Source of the DNA: Marchantia polymorpha subsp. ruderalis | Lineage: Eukaryota; Streptophyta; Marchantiopsida; Marchantiales; Marchantiaceae | NCBI GenBank assembly: GCA_037833965.1 | Contig: AP031353.1 | Coordinates: forward strand, 27,096,501 to 27,160,500 | Direction of reading: 5' to 3' | Length of the DNA stretch: 64,000 bases | Part shown: positions 51,560 to 63,653 of the stretch, piece after piece | Numbering within the stretch: the first letter of the stretch is position 1 | Layout: each line of letters begins with the position of its first letter | Program-made: the position numbers and the translations under genes | The notes under the pieces: generated by a model | The model's database searches: none | Seen by the model: the letters and a program-made list of their open reading frames with translations, nothing else | Told to the model about the DNA's origin: nothing

Positions 51560-51870
51560 AAATCTTAATGGTTGAAGTATTTCTCTCCTTGAAGTTATCA
51601 AGTAAATCATTCATAAGAGATTATAAAAATTTGTTTTTTATCGTTTGCTGGTTCAATCCACAATAGTCGATGCATAGTCTCATAGATCCATACTTCTCTT
51701 TCACAAATAGCCCTGGAGTTTCATAAGATAAAAAATTTGGTTGAATGAATACTTTGATCAACATCTTTTTAACTTGAGCTTTGCATTCTTCCAATTTGTT
51801 GGGAAAAAACAATATGGAACTTTGAAAGTTGATGTACTTCCAGATATCACCTCAATCTTGTGATTTATTC
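51560..51870 (-). pseudogene. Ty3/gypsy reverse transcriptase fragment (fossil)
   Basis: On the minus strand a block reads [26 protein letters not shown], matching the first conserved motif of gypsy reverse transcriptase (SP-PV-FVKKKDGSLRLCIDYR-LN). Weaker matches extend downstream. It is a short broken scrap lying between two LTR-like regions. Confidence 0.82.
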
Positions 51871-52499
51871 ATTTCTTTGGTGATAATCTTGCTAATAGAT
51901 TATCTAAAAATACATCTCTATAATTCATAAAATTGTTGTTCAAAAATTTCAAGATATAAGGTTTCTCTATAAACCCAATATTTCTTATAAATCCAAGAAA
52001 ACATAAATCATCTTTAAAAAATATGCGTTATTGATCACAAAGAAAGATAAATTCCTATTTTTTGATCTAATTGTTTCTCTATAGATCTTACAATCAATTC
52101 TTGTTATCACTTTTCTTTTCCAATCTACTATCGAATTATATTGCTTCACCATTTCAAACTAAACAAATTACTCTTCATTTTACACTTTGTGCTAGTGTTC
52201 TATCACTTCACTTTATATGTTTGGCAATTCAACTTACTCAATTACGTCTTTAATCAACATCAAATCTAATTTCATAACAATACTCTATGACAAAAAATTA
52301 TAAAAAACCTCTAAACTTTATGTAATGAGTAAGATCACGAGGCAAGTTTACTTATGATTTTTGTTTCTTAAACTCACTTTTTCAACTTCTTCACACTTCG
52401 TATTGCAAACTCTGGACTAACTCTCACTTAGATTTATCTCAGATAGCTTAGCGGTTGCTCATCATGTAATGAGAATTCCAAGATTTCCTCTCATGCTCA

Positions 52500-53209
52500 T
52501 GTCTCAAGCCACTCTCATACAATATCTCCACTAATCACACACATCGACACTTTAAGATATTGAAAACCTCACTCCTTCATTGATGAAACAATCCTAAACA
52601 AGTCTTTATCCAAAAATCTCTCCAAACTTGCTTGAGAATATATAGAGGTATTGACTTCTATATATAAATTACTTGGAAAATTACTATAGTAACAAATGAT
52701 AATTTCTATCTAACTTATTTTTACAAAGATAAATCATAGTAAATTTGATAAGTTACCAATACGTGGCAACATGTTATTGGCCTCCTATATCTTCTAGATA
52801 TTTACTAATCTCTAGCTTAATGTGGCAATATGTCATTTGTGCCTTACCAACTTCTGCAACATCCACTTGTCACTAAGTAAACTTTAGACTTAGTTTAATC
52901 AATGAACTATTCGTTATTTAATCGAACCAATGAAACTAAACATGAAGTGAAAAAGTGTTTTTTTCTTGGTATCTAGACTTTTATAACTTATACTAGACCT
53001 TAGACATGAAAAAGTAGAAATGCTCATTCAAATATTCTTGAACTTCTCTAGTTAATCCGCCTAGTATAAACATTATAGCTAAACATAGTTAAAACATAAT
53101 GAACTTAGTTATAACTAGCTAGATTTAGTCGTAACTAAGGTAACCATGATTGACTCCTTGACTACTTCTAATTCTATTTCAGACATATAACATCTGGTCT
53201 TGTAGTACA
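52500..53209 (-). repeat. LTR-like promoter region, minus orientation
   Basis: Read on the minus strand it has a TACAAGACC start, GCCAATAACATGTTGCCACG (52762-52781) and a TATATATA box near 52658-52666. The distance from motif to TATA (about 93 bp) matches the plus-oriented copy (about 90 bp). It lies upstream of, and in the same orientation as, the gypsy reverse transcriptase scrap at 51.6-51.9 kb. Confidence 0.6.
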
Positions 53210-53579
53210 CTTCATATTGTTAAGCGGTCGTTGTTATATAGATTGTATTTCTTGTGATGCTAGTCAAATTTGGCAAGATTTGGCAATGTGATCCATAATT
53301 CGCATGTATAGCATTAAAGATTGTCATGAATTTTTTTATTTTTTTTTGAACCATTACATTATTTGCATCTTCTTCTTGCAAATTTGAAACTCCTTATACT
53401 GTTGCAAAATCTTCTCTACATCAAAGGTTTACTAACTTTATTGGCGTATGACAAGATGAATCTCAAAAAATGCTTAATGATTCACGTGTGTGATAATATA
53501 AACATCCAAAATTAGTTGAACAATTGCAATTGCTTCAATCAATGTGAATGAATTACTTATTGTAATAAATGATGAATAT

Positions 53580-55815
53580 CAAAATGGAGCATAATGGTAA
53601 AGATCTGATCCCACCAGGATAGAAACAACACCAGAAATTCAATTACTGTCACGAATTAACATTCTATCGACGAGTTTTACTTCTCAAGCACATATCACTC
53701 CCAGAAGCATCTGCAATTGCTAGGTCAAAGGCGACAGAAATGCAGGATGTAATCACATCTAGATCTTGAAATTCATCCAATATACACCATAGAAATCGCA
53801 AGCGACTCTGCAATTGATATTCAAGGGAAAAAATTTTCAAGATTACACACTCAGCCGGCTACACCGAGCAAGCAATGTAAAGGTTTGCTAAAATCTTAAG
53901 CTACACTATGCACTATTCAGAACACTCAAATTGGACTCTCTACTTCAGATGCGATATCTTTGACAAATTGAAGCAACTTGCGCACTATGACAAAAGACAC
54001 AACTCACGAACGTGCGGAGGAATGCATACTTAAAATTGAAAACTGACTCATGAAAAAGGCCCTGGAAGGCAAAGCCTTGGGCTTTTTTATTCACAACGAA
54101 CATCATCCACCAGCTGCGAGCTCCCATCAGATGCAATGTCCGCAGATGCGGTAGTTGTCACATCCGCAGAGCTCTTGTACACTCCTATTCTACTCAAAAC
54201 TGCTGCGAGCTCTAACTCTAAATTCTCGTTAGTCTCTTCTAAATCAAAATGAAAGAATCGATCATTTAACCTAATTTCTAATGTCCTACGACTCCGGTGG
54301 CTTCCAATTACTTCAATCGACCCTCCACCGTATCCAATTTTGTTCACTTCGTGGTCTGAATCTTCCAATTCACATACCTGCACGGACATCGCTCTACTCT
54401 AGCGCGCAAACCAGCATCTGCCTACTATTCAAGATGTTGGACAGTCGTCTTTGTCTCCACCAATTTTGCTTGAGCCTCAAACAACTGCTCCTCAACTGCA
54501 ACTGCTTGTCACTTCAAAGGCCGAAGATCTTTTGTCAAAACTCATTCGTCTTGCGTTTCTGTTTCTTACGCTTCCACTTCAGCCCATTCTACCGAAGTTA
54601 GTTGATGTTGCAAAATTGCTTCACTTCACTCCATACTTTCCACTTCCTCTTTTTGTCGGCGTGCCTTCACCTTAGTGCTCGAATGCGTACTTGTCGTCCT
54701 CATTCGCATAGGAATTGGCCTCTTGGTCCGCAATTTGATACGTCGACCAACAACCTCTGAAGCCAAAGGCATCTGAAATTTCCTTCTTCTTTTTGCGGTA
54801 TGTTCCTAAACGTAATCTTCAGACATGTCAACTTTGACTGAAGGCAGTGCAGGTTCAACGTCATCATCACTGACAACTTTGTTATCTTCCAGCACTCCTT
54901 CGTCATCTGATCGCGCAATCTCCCTCTCAAGCGAGAAGTTTCGAATCTCTTCTTCGGTCAATAATCTCATAACTCGATAGAAATTGATAAAGACAGGAAC
55001 AGATAATTCATTGATCCTTCAAACATGTCCTTGACATTCCTGTGATTGGTACTCCACAAGATGCGAGCCAAGTGAATTGGCTTCCCCGCCACTTCGCGTT
55101 CCACAAATTCTACTTGCCAACATGTCATGTACGTCATTCGCGAAGGCCACAGAATCTACATTAGGGCCACCGCCATATTGAGTCTCAGTGGATCGCGGTA
55201 ATCCATCGTCCATCATCCATTCTTGGACAAGCAAGGTGTCTAGAATAACTTCGCGAATGTCTTCTACTCGGACTGTGTCATCTTCACGCTTTGACTGTCA
55301 TAGATGTAATCGCCCGCCTTATCTACACAGGACCCCAAGACTTGAGCCCAGTGCTCAATCGTCCAACTATTAAGATTGCCAAGAATTCCGTTGTACTCTT
55401 GCTTTGTCCCTCATGCCACTTCTTCACAATCGGCGTTGAAACCTAATTCCAACCCCAAAGCAAGAAATTGAGCTTGGCGGCTTTCAGCTCTTCGCGATAT
55501 GCTCTCAATCCAAACTCCGGCACTTTCAATACCTTCAATCGAAGTCCCAAAGCTCTTCCTGATTGCTGCGCTCTCAATTTCTCACTCGCGATCCTCGCTG
55601 AATTCCCAATTTAAAATGCATTCTCCGGAAATGTAAGTGCGAAACTCTCGTTCCTGCTAATATCTCTCGACGTGCTAATCGCATTGTGAACACGTGCAAA
55701 TTGGTGGTACGAAGGACAAATTTTTCCTTCCGATCGACGTCGCCTTTCACTAAGACGAAGTCCCTTTGGCTATAAAGCCGAAGGTACTTCTTTGTCTTTG
55801 CCTTATCATGTCAGC
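53580..55815 (-). mobile_element. Unit C of the same repeat family (short copy)
   Basis: Seen on the minus strand: a 5' end with CTTCGG/ACTTCGTC dyads, the N-terminal block (near 55.0-55.6 kb), a shortened middle, the C-terminal helical part (about 54.1-54.3 kb) and the conserved tail ending ACCATTATGCTCCATTTTG at about 53.58 kb. At about 2.2 kb it is about a kilobase shorter than A and B; the missing material corresponds to the acidic and coiled-coil middle. Heavily broken. Flanked on both sides by AT-rich DNA. Confidence 0.75.
53602..53613 (-). other. Primer-binding-site-like motif at the end of unit C
   Basis: On the minus strand TGGGATCAGATC, identical to the unit A motif, precedes ACCATTATGCTCC. 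Confidence 0.45.
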
Positions 55816-57187
55816 CATATGTTCTTACACTTATAACTCGGAATTCCCTCATCAATTTCCAGAGTTTTTGGTCTTGTTAGAACAATCACTCCAAGCATTG
55901 TCTATCAAAATTTTGCCTAAGTTAATTTACCATTAAATAAAAAAGTTATTAAAATCTACTCTAGTAGATCATAATTCATTTAATTTAACTTCATTGTCTG
56001 CAAGTGACAACACTAACTCCAAGAGAGTGGTATCTAACATAGATTCCAACTATTACTAACTTGTACTTTTCTACAATTTTTTTATTTTATCTACTTCTAA
56101 TTATTCTTATTATCTTGAAAGTATATATTTTTATTCATCTACTACTCAAACTTCATCTTTTTCAAAAAAAAAATGAAAAACTACGTTATCGAGCTTATTG
56201 TTAGATACTTTCTAATGCAATCCTTCAAGCCTTGTTTGAAAACATTCAAGTTTTCTTCTTCACTCATATTTATGATAGATATTTGAAGATCACAAAATTT
56301 TTCAATATATTTAGGTAAATATATTTTTTATTTTAAATTACACAATCTCATACTTATAGTTTAAAAAGAATATGACATTTAAAAATTTGGCAGAAATTTC
56401 TTTTGCACTACATTCTATAAAATGATAGCACGTTGTTTTGGAAGCATTTGTTTCCATGTAGTGTACCATGTAAGAATCTTATCCATAAGATAAAATCTCA
56501 TTAACAGTACTACAATAAAATCAGAAACATGTAAATTTGATTAATGGATATTTATCCTCATTATACATATCTTTAAAACTTTCATCACTCTATTCTCTTT
56601 GTGTACATACATCTTACATGACTTTTGCATTCAATGCAAAAAATTTGTTTGATATTTAATCTTTTGACAATGTCTTCTATTTGCTTCAGCTACATCACTC
56701 AGGTTCTTGGTGAATTTGGGAAGTTTGAACTTAAGGTTCAACTTCCATCTTTTCAAATTTTTCTCTCTTTATTTTCTAACTCTCCAATATAAAGATTTCA
56801 TCTTCCATGACTTGCTACTTTGTATGCTCATATCTTATTATTATTTTTCAACTCTTTCATCTTCGTTATGATTCCATTGAAAACCTCATCCATATCAAAT
56901 AATGTTTTCATATTCACTCTAATATAATGTAAGTAAAATAACTATCTAAACTCTAAACAAAAGAGTCATAAATGATATATGTGATTTTCTAACAGTTCTA
57001 TAATAATCTTTCTCGTAATTTTTCACAAAAAAATATTTCCACATTTTGTAACACTATGGTTTAAAGAGAATTTCAATTTAAAATGAAAACATAAACTCCA
57101 AATATGAAAGATAACAACAATGGTTCTCCTCTCCCTTAGCTCTAATCAACAAATAAAATGAGATAAGATTTCATCCAATCCGTTTTT
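55816..57187. other. AT-rich intergenic region
   Basis: No reading frame of note, no recognised repeat and no RNA gene were seen. Confidence 0.5.
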
Positions 57188-57431
57188 AGTGGATAGATGA
57201 TGTGGATGATAACTCTAACAACTACACGGATTGCTATCGTGGTTCTTCCAACTAACACATTCAATTATCACGTAAGAATTACACAAGTCGCTGACATGGC
57301 GGTGTCAATTAACACATTTGTTTTCTACCTATCAAGCACGCGGATCGTTGACGTGATAACCATGACTAGTGCACGTTAAAGTAACTATATAAATATGTTG
57401 TGTTGACTCTACTTTAGTTCTAACGAAGTAA
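57188..57431 (+). repeat. Direct repeat R1, LTR-like with TATA box
   Basis: It starts TAGTGGATAGATGATGTGG and contains GACTAGTGCACGTTAAAGTA and a TATAAATA box before TGTTGACTCTACTTTAGTT. It pairs with R2 at 58023-58215 in the same orientation. Internal AACACA-containing segments are themselves imperfectly repeated. Confidence 0.6.
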
Positions 57432-58022
57432 AGATTGTTACATATTCTCTTCAATTGATATATTGTTCAAATTTTAAATTAGAGCGGATGATTTGTGATT
57501 CAAATTCATTGAATATTTATTATAAAATATATTAAATACAATCTTAAGTTTTTCGATAACTAATTAATGGAATTATCAATGTCACTCTTTATTTCATCAC
57601 TCGGATTATAAAATTTGCATCCCTACAAGCCACAATATACATCCAAAAATGATATTTTTCCATGCATCGAAGATGATTATTGAATACATTAGAAATTAAC
57701 TAGTGCGGTATTTGATTCCTATCAGCAAATCATAATTGTACACTTTTATCATGTCTTTACATCTAGATCAATGATCTCTGCTAGCCTCTATATACTATCA
57801 CAATTACACTCTATCATCACTCATTTGATATTTCATGAGTATAATTCACATTCAAGGAAATAACAAGATTGCTCTAAAATCATTATAACACTAAAGTTTA
57901 CTTGAAGATAAAAATTAAATCTATGAAGATGAAAGATACCAATAAAGGTACTATTGTTTTTCATATAGATTTTACTAACAAGTATAAATAGATTAAATTT
58001 CATTATATCATTTATTTCACTC

Positions 58023-58215
58023 ATAGTGGATATATGTATGACAGATAATTCTAACAAACACAATGATTATTTAACGTGACACTGTCAACTAACACAATTA
58101 CTCTCTATTTACCAAGCACACAAATCGCTGAAATGGTAACTATGACTAGTGCACTCTAAAGTATTTATAAATTTATCTTGAATAACTTTTACTTTAATTT
58201 TTTTTAACTAAAAAT
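58023..58215 (+). repeat. Direct repeat R2, LTR-like
   Basis: It starts TAGTGGATATATGTATGAC and contains GACTAGTGCACTCTAAAGTA and TTATAAATTTATC. It is a diverged copy of R1, roughly 70% identical by eye and somewhat shorter. The 0.6 kb between the copies holds no recognisable coding sequence. Confidence 0.6.
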
Positions 58216-58529
58216 GGTAACAATTGATTTCTTTGACAGCTTATTTTAAACTTCTTGCAGCTCTATGTCCCTCTGACAAAAATGTAAATAATCTCATATT
58301 TGATGGTGTGATCAAGATCTAATATTGCTCTAGCTATGAGCAATGCGAACTGATACATACCAAACCTAGAAAAAATGCATCAAAAAGTGATGAAATGAAT
58401 TTTTAGTTACTTGTAATATACTTGGGATTATGATTTATCGTTTGATGACTTACAAGACAATATCAAATACTTGCTATGCTATTTTGATGTTGATTCTAGA
58501 TAAAATATGGTCAGTACAAACTCTACAAC

Positions 58530-58936
58530 TAGATATGTGTTTAAATTTGATGATGGATGTATTAATTATGAATCTACATTATCAAAATTAGTGTATCAAT
58601 CTACAATGGAAACATAATATATATCAACAGCACAGCAAGCTATTTGATTGAAGGTTTATCATTAAAATAGATTTAAATTTGTTGAAAATGTTAGTATGTG
58701 ATAGCCAAAGTGCATTGCATCTTATTACAAATCAAACAATGTACAATTGAATGAAACATATTTATATTAGGGGTCACTTTATCACACAAAAATTTTTTGT
58801 TAAAAGTATTAAGTTAATCAAAATTGATAATAAATTCAATGTAGTTGATATATTGACCAAAATTATTACTTTTGAAAATTTTATGAAACATTATGTTTTT
58901 ATGAGAACAAGCAAAATTTATTATCATTTTAATTAA
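58530..58936 (+). pseudogene. Ty1/copia RNase H fragment (fossil)
   Basis: The plus strand carries the copia RNase H end: DSQSALHLITN, then MKHIYIRGHFI and KIDNKFNVVDILTK (family pattern CDNQSAI...KHI-VR-HFIRE...N-ADILTK). It is in the opposite orientation to the large copia at 20-26 kb and more diverged, so it comes from a separate insertion. Broken in several places; its LTR was not firmly identified, though the AT-rich 3' flank to about 59.2 kb could contain it. Confidence 0.82.
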
Positions 58937-60200
58937 TTTTATATATTTTTACTTTATCATATTTTAATTATGACTTAGTTTTAGTTAACTCTAGTTTAAA
59001 GAAAAAAAATTACTATATTTAATTCTATGATTATAAATAAAATAATTTTATAGTTTATTGAGATTCTTGTACTTCTACTTGTGTTAAAGAAAAAATCGTT
59101 AGGTTCATTACTATTGACTTGACTTTAGGGTTTCGGCTAGACTTGGCTCTAGGGTTTTGGCTAGATTAAACTCTTGACTTGATTGAAAAATTTTGATAAA
59201 CTACTCAATTCTCCCGAGCATGTAGACTACACATTAATCACTTTAACTTTCTCCGTGTTAATGTTGGTTCTGTGATGATATGTCGTCATGTGCTTCAACA
59301 ATCTGATTTAAATATATTTTAATAATCTTTGCTAAAATGTGTTTATAAAAATCATTTACCAAAGGAATAAATATAATACTTTTGTAAAAGTTTGAGACAA
59401 ATACATGGGAAATTATACTATTCAAATGATATATTTGTATTACCAATTTACAATATAAATATGGCTACTTAAGTTCTAAGGTTTATAATGCGCTATATTA
59501 TCAATGATTCACTCAGATCTCCGAAAATCTGGAAAGAGAAGTTGCGGAGCTAAGAGATGCAAAATACTTCACCACAGATGGATGACTGCAACGATAGCGC
59601 AAACACAGCCAACTAATTTGAAAGCAGTTACTATCGATGTAAAAACATGTAGGTACGAGTAGTTTTGTCACGTATACCACATGTAACATAACATCAAGTT
59701 CGCTTTGCCTCCCGCTTTGTTTGGTGATCACCACTGCCGATTTCAGTTCTTCGTTTATAGGCGAGGCCAGAATGTTTGTGGTAACATCAACGGCTATCCC
59801 TTCTGCTTTGCCGTCTCGGGCAAGCCTTCAGGAAATGTTTTTATGTCAAAAAACGTGATAGTTTTATCGCCAACCCAGCCGAGTGCAGGCTACCGAATCT
59901 AGCCTCCCAAGCCGGTGATCGAGAGCTGGCCGCCTTGAACATAAAGGCGTAAATCACGTAGAATGCCTCCAACGAACGACAGGCATTCGAGTTGATTGAG
60001 TAGACCACATAACGAGTACTGTCTTCTAGTACTACTGCACCTACACCATCAAACATTCTCTAGTCCGCTTACTTATCTCTACTCGTGGGGACTGTTCCTC
60101 TAAGATTCATTCATCTACTTACTCATCCAATCCAGAAACAATTGACCTCCGGCTGACGAGACATCCCTCCTCGACTGAAACAAGGATGCGTTTTCTACTT
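58937..60200. other. Flank between copia scrap and WDR25-like gene
   Basis: AT-rich to about 59.5 kb, with two TAGGGTTT-type words near 59.13-59.16 kb, then mid-GC to the gene. No coding motif. The last part is downstream of the WDR25-like stop and may include its 3' UTR. Confidence 0.5.
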
Positions 60201-63200
60201 TTATTCATATACACATATTCGCCCATCCCAACCGCAAGAGACCACCACCGAAGGTAGGACAGGGTGAAAAGAAACGTCTGTACAGACTTGCTGGTGACTC
60301 TGAAAATTTCTTAACAATTTAGAGGATCGAAAACTGTAATAATACGTTGATCCATCGGCGGATCCTGTGACTACAAAAGCCCCATCAGGGCTGAAGTTGC
60401 AGTGAATACGATTTGCTGAGACTTCATGTCCCTCGAAGCGTTTGTACCTGTTCATCTTGTAAGGTGGTCTACCAGAAAATATTGCGATGTAGCTGGCATT
60501 AGACTGAGCGATGAAGGTCTCTTCGAAGGGATGATAGCGCACAGACGGGCACGTGTAGGCCTCCAAATAAACCTGAAGCAACAGACATGATGAGAACATT
60601 CGATGAGACTTAGAAATGATGTAGAGGTGCATGGAAGTAACAAATTATATTTGATCGATTACTGAATACCATAAAACAGTGATGTTATGAGAACGCATGG
60701 TACCGTAGAAATCGACCGACACGTAACTGACTCCAATTAGACGGACTAAACAAGTCAAGGTATTGACCTGTATCCTACAAGAGCTAAGTAGCCGAACACT
60801 GACTGGTAGAGGAATACAAATAGACAAATACATGCGCATGGGCTGTATAACCTTAGGTCGATGTAACTCTCTTCTAGCCTATGGTGCTGAATATTTTAAG
60901 CCAGGGAGGTTGAAGACCATACAGCACAGCTTTGCTTTGCATTGTACTTCTCGGCTCCCATCCCTGGCTACGGTAGGTGGTTCAAAACGTCACTGTATGT
61001 GTTAATCAAACTAAAGGTGACGTCTATATTGCAGCTAATCATTTAATTCGGAAAGAGCTGAGCTTCAATGATGTATGTATGGAACAAGTATGTATGGAAT
61101 AAAAGCGCTAATCGTGATGAAACAAGTAGGTAATGACCACAATCGGACAATGTTTCCACTAGGCGAAAGCTGTAATTTTACTCGGATAAAAATGCAGGAC
61201 GTATGTAATGCATTGACTAACCACAGAAGATTTGCAGAAAACAATTCTAAAAGAAGCATGGCAACAGGAAGGTAACTAATCAGATAATTGATTAAAAGCT
61301 GAGAAACCTATAAGATGCAGGGAATGTATGATATTGTTCCCCCCAACAAAGAGCCAACTGCTTTGTAACCAAGCCCAAGAACTGTGATCTACAGAGCACA
61401 AATCAGATTTGGAAGGAGCAGAAAAGCGGACCTGATTTGAAAGCGCGATTTGTTTATTATAGTCCCAAACAATTATTGCCCTGTCACTTGCATTTCGCTT
61501 GGCAATATCTGACGTGGAAACAAAACGCTTTCCGTCCTTGTTAAAATCTAGATCTAAAATTTGCCCGAGACTCTTGGAGTACTCTTTCACAGGTTTTCCA
61601 CTTCGTATGTCCCATAATTTTATAGTGCCCTTTCCACCTCCAGCTAAAAAGCTTCCATCTTCCAGTGGGTGAAATCTGACAACATTCATGACATTCTCGT
61701 CCGCAAATACTTTGATCTCTGACCCATATTCCACATCAGTAAGCCTAGCTACCTTGTCAAACCCACAACTTAGCAAATGTTTTCCATCTGTAGACCATTG
61801 GATGTCCTTCACCGCAGCAGTGTGAGAACTCAGCTGTTGTACCATTTGTTGATCTGAGGCATTCCAAACGTTCCAGATGCGGGCTAGGTTATCCATCCCC
61901 GCTGATGCAAGTAATGAGGCTGAACACAACAAGAATTCCTCGTTAGCAAGCATACAAGATGATATTGTGAGCTTACTTCGAGTAATGAGGTTGCAGATTT
62001 ACATTACTACAGACATTCGTAACGTCATTCTGATATTGGATGCAGAATAGAACATATATGATGTTTCCTGTCCATGCTCGAAAAGATGTTAGAAAGACTA
62101 AGAGCGAGTATTCATGGTTCTGACAAAGTCTAGAGAAAACTGATGAGCCTAAAAAACGTCCTCGGTTTCAAACCACTGGCTTAGCACCGTTACTTGCCAG
62201 ACTTCTGTGGAATAACTCATAGAAGATCTTATGAAAGCATGACATAATAAAATTTCGGTCATGGAAATTAGGCTGCTGAATGTGAGATACATAGTGCTTA
62301 TGTGGCAGACCCACCAAGTACTAAGGAGCTGGAGGCTCACACCTCTGAAATTGGGAAAATTTGCTAGAGCAATTCATCTGTGAAGCAGAATTTTCGTTTC
62401 TATTCTCGAAACGGAAGATTTTCCCTGACTTTCTTGAAAAGGAAGCTATAAAGAAGATCAATGAATAAAGAAGAAAGACTTTGCTTACCATGAGTTGGAG
62501 ACCATCGTGCAGCATTGATGCCTTTGATGTGGCCCTCTAACTGGCAAACAAGACCTTTTGGGAGCCGGTTGAAGTCAGCGGCGTGAGGATCGATGTTCTC
62601 TAGCTTCTTTCGAATGTGATGAGGTAGTTCAGATGTCAAAATGTTCTTCACGCCTGCAAAGTTATGGACATGATCTGTCACCAAAATCTCAGATCCCCGG
62701 ACAACATAATCTAGCGACTAGCAAGAGACAAACAAGAAGCAAGCCGTAAGCAAAGAGGTACATGTTATGGGAACAAAAAATGCCTCATGGAAAATGTAGT
62801 ATTCTTGCAGGCTAAATTCAAGAATGTAGCCAAGTGACCTCAACAATGTATACTACGGGCTGGACTAACTAGGGAACTTGAGTCTTAGCTGCTCATGATT
62901 GTATATTACCATCTGCAAGATGTATACGCTACGTAGTCAGATCAGAACCGTCTCCACTACCCTGCTCCTGTTTTGCTCGAAGAGCAAAACATGCCACTTA
63001 CTTTCTCCATGGCGATTACCTTGACTATTACTCTTACAGCAAATCAGAGCAGCCACATTATTTGCCGATTTGGCTAACTCAAGCCACAAGACCCTCTTCA
63101 AGGCTTTCAAAATTCAGCAATGTACAGGCAAAAGCTTTAAACACCACTTCGAATCTGAGGGCGGATGATGAGGAACCTGTAAATATTCCTTTTGAATTTG

Positions 63201-63653
63201 CTCGAGAGTGGATTGTGAGGAGGGTGAGAAGAATTCAAAAGGGAGAGGAAATTTACCAGGTGGTGGACGGGCTGTTGCAGACGGAATGGGACACGCAGTA
63301 GAGTCAGCTAAAGCGGCAGCAGCAGCTCGCTCCCTCTTCGAAACGTATCGGCCAGACGGGAAAGGAAGAGCTGCGGGCCTGACCTGCTGATTTCTCTGTA
63401 CGATGCCACTGCTGATGGGAGGAAGAGGAGCAACTGGCATAAATCCTGCGGCAGTAATGTCGGCACGGCCAGATGATGCCGGAAAAGAAGATCTTGTGTC
63501 AAAGGGAAGCATCATCTTCATTCGCTTCGCTTCTCTCTGATCAGAATTTGCCCTCATTTCCGCCAGCAAAGGTCCCTGGTGCCCATTTTTTTCGACCTCA
63601 GTGCGGGGTTTGTCGTCCTCTTCAGACTCGTATGCAGCAACGAGAGCATCCAT
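60201..63653 (-). CDS. WDR25: WDR25-like WD40-repeat protein, 4 exons, 521 aa
   Basis: Seen: four minus-strand exons, 63653-63177, 62717-62489, 61919-61432 and 60572-60201, join with GT-AG introns and phases 0, 1, 0 into one 521-residue frame. The start lies in a strong context (ACCATGG). The first residues, MDALVAAYESEEDD, resemble the acidic start of animal WDR25. Residues 1-159 are low-complexity, basic and Pro/Ala-rich. Residues 160-215 are a linker (SLDYVVRGSEIL...). From about 218 the WD40 propeller begins (LEGH 219-222), with LLASAGMD, RIWNVW, KLWDIRSGK, STSDIAKRNASDRAIIVWD and VTGSADG stretches, ending HPVLPSVVVSCGWDGRICVYE. Known: these stretches and the blade order match WDR25, a relative of the splicing factor PRP17/CDC40; its own role is poorly known. 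Inference: a nuclear scaffold, possibly linked to RNA processing. Human WDR25 is of similar length (about 540 aa). The TAA stop is embedded in AATAAA (60199-60204). No damage is visible, so it looks functional. PRP17 itself is less likely because the propeller matches WDR25 better. Confidence 0.93.

Noticed and set aside
60763-61005. 80-codon plus-strand frame inside the WDR25-like gene
   Set aside because: It lies wholly within intron 3 and has no motif.
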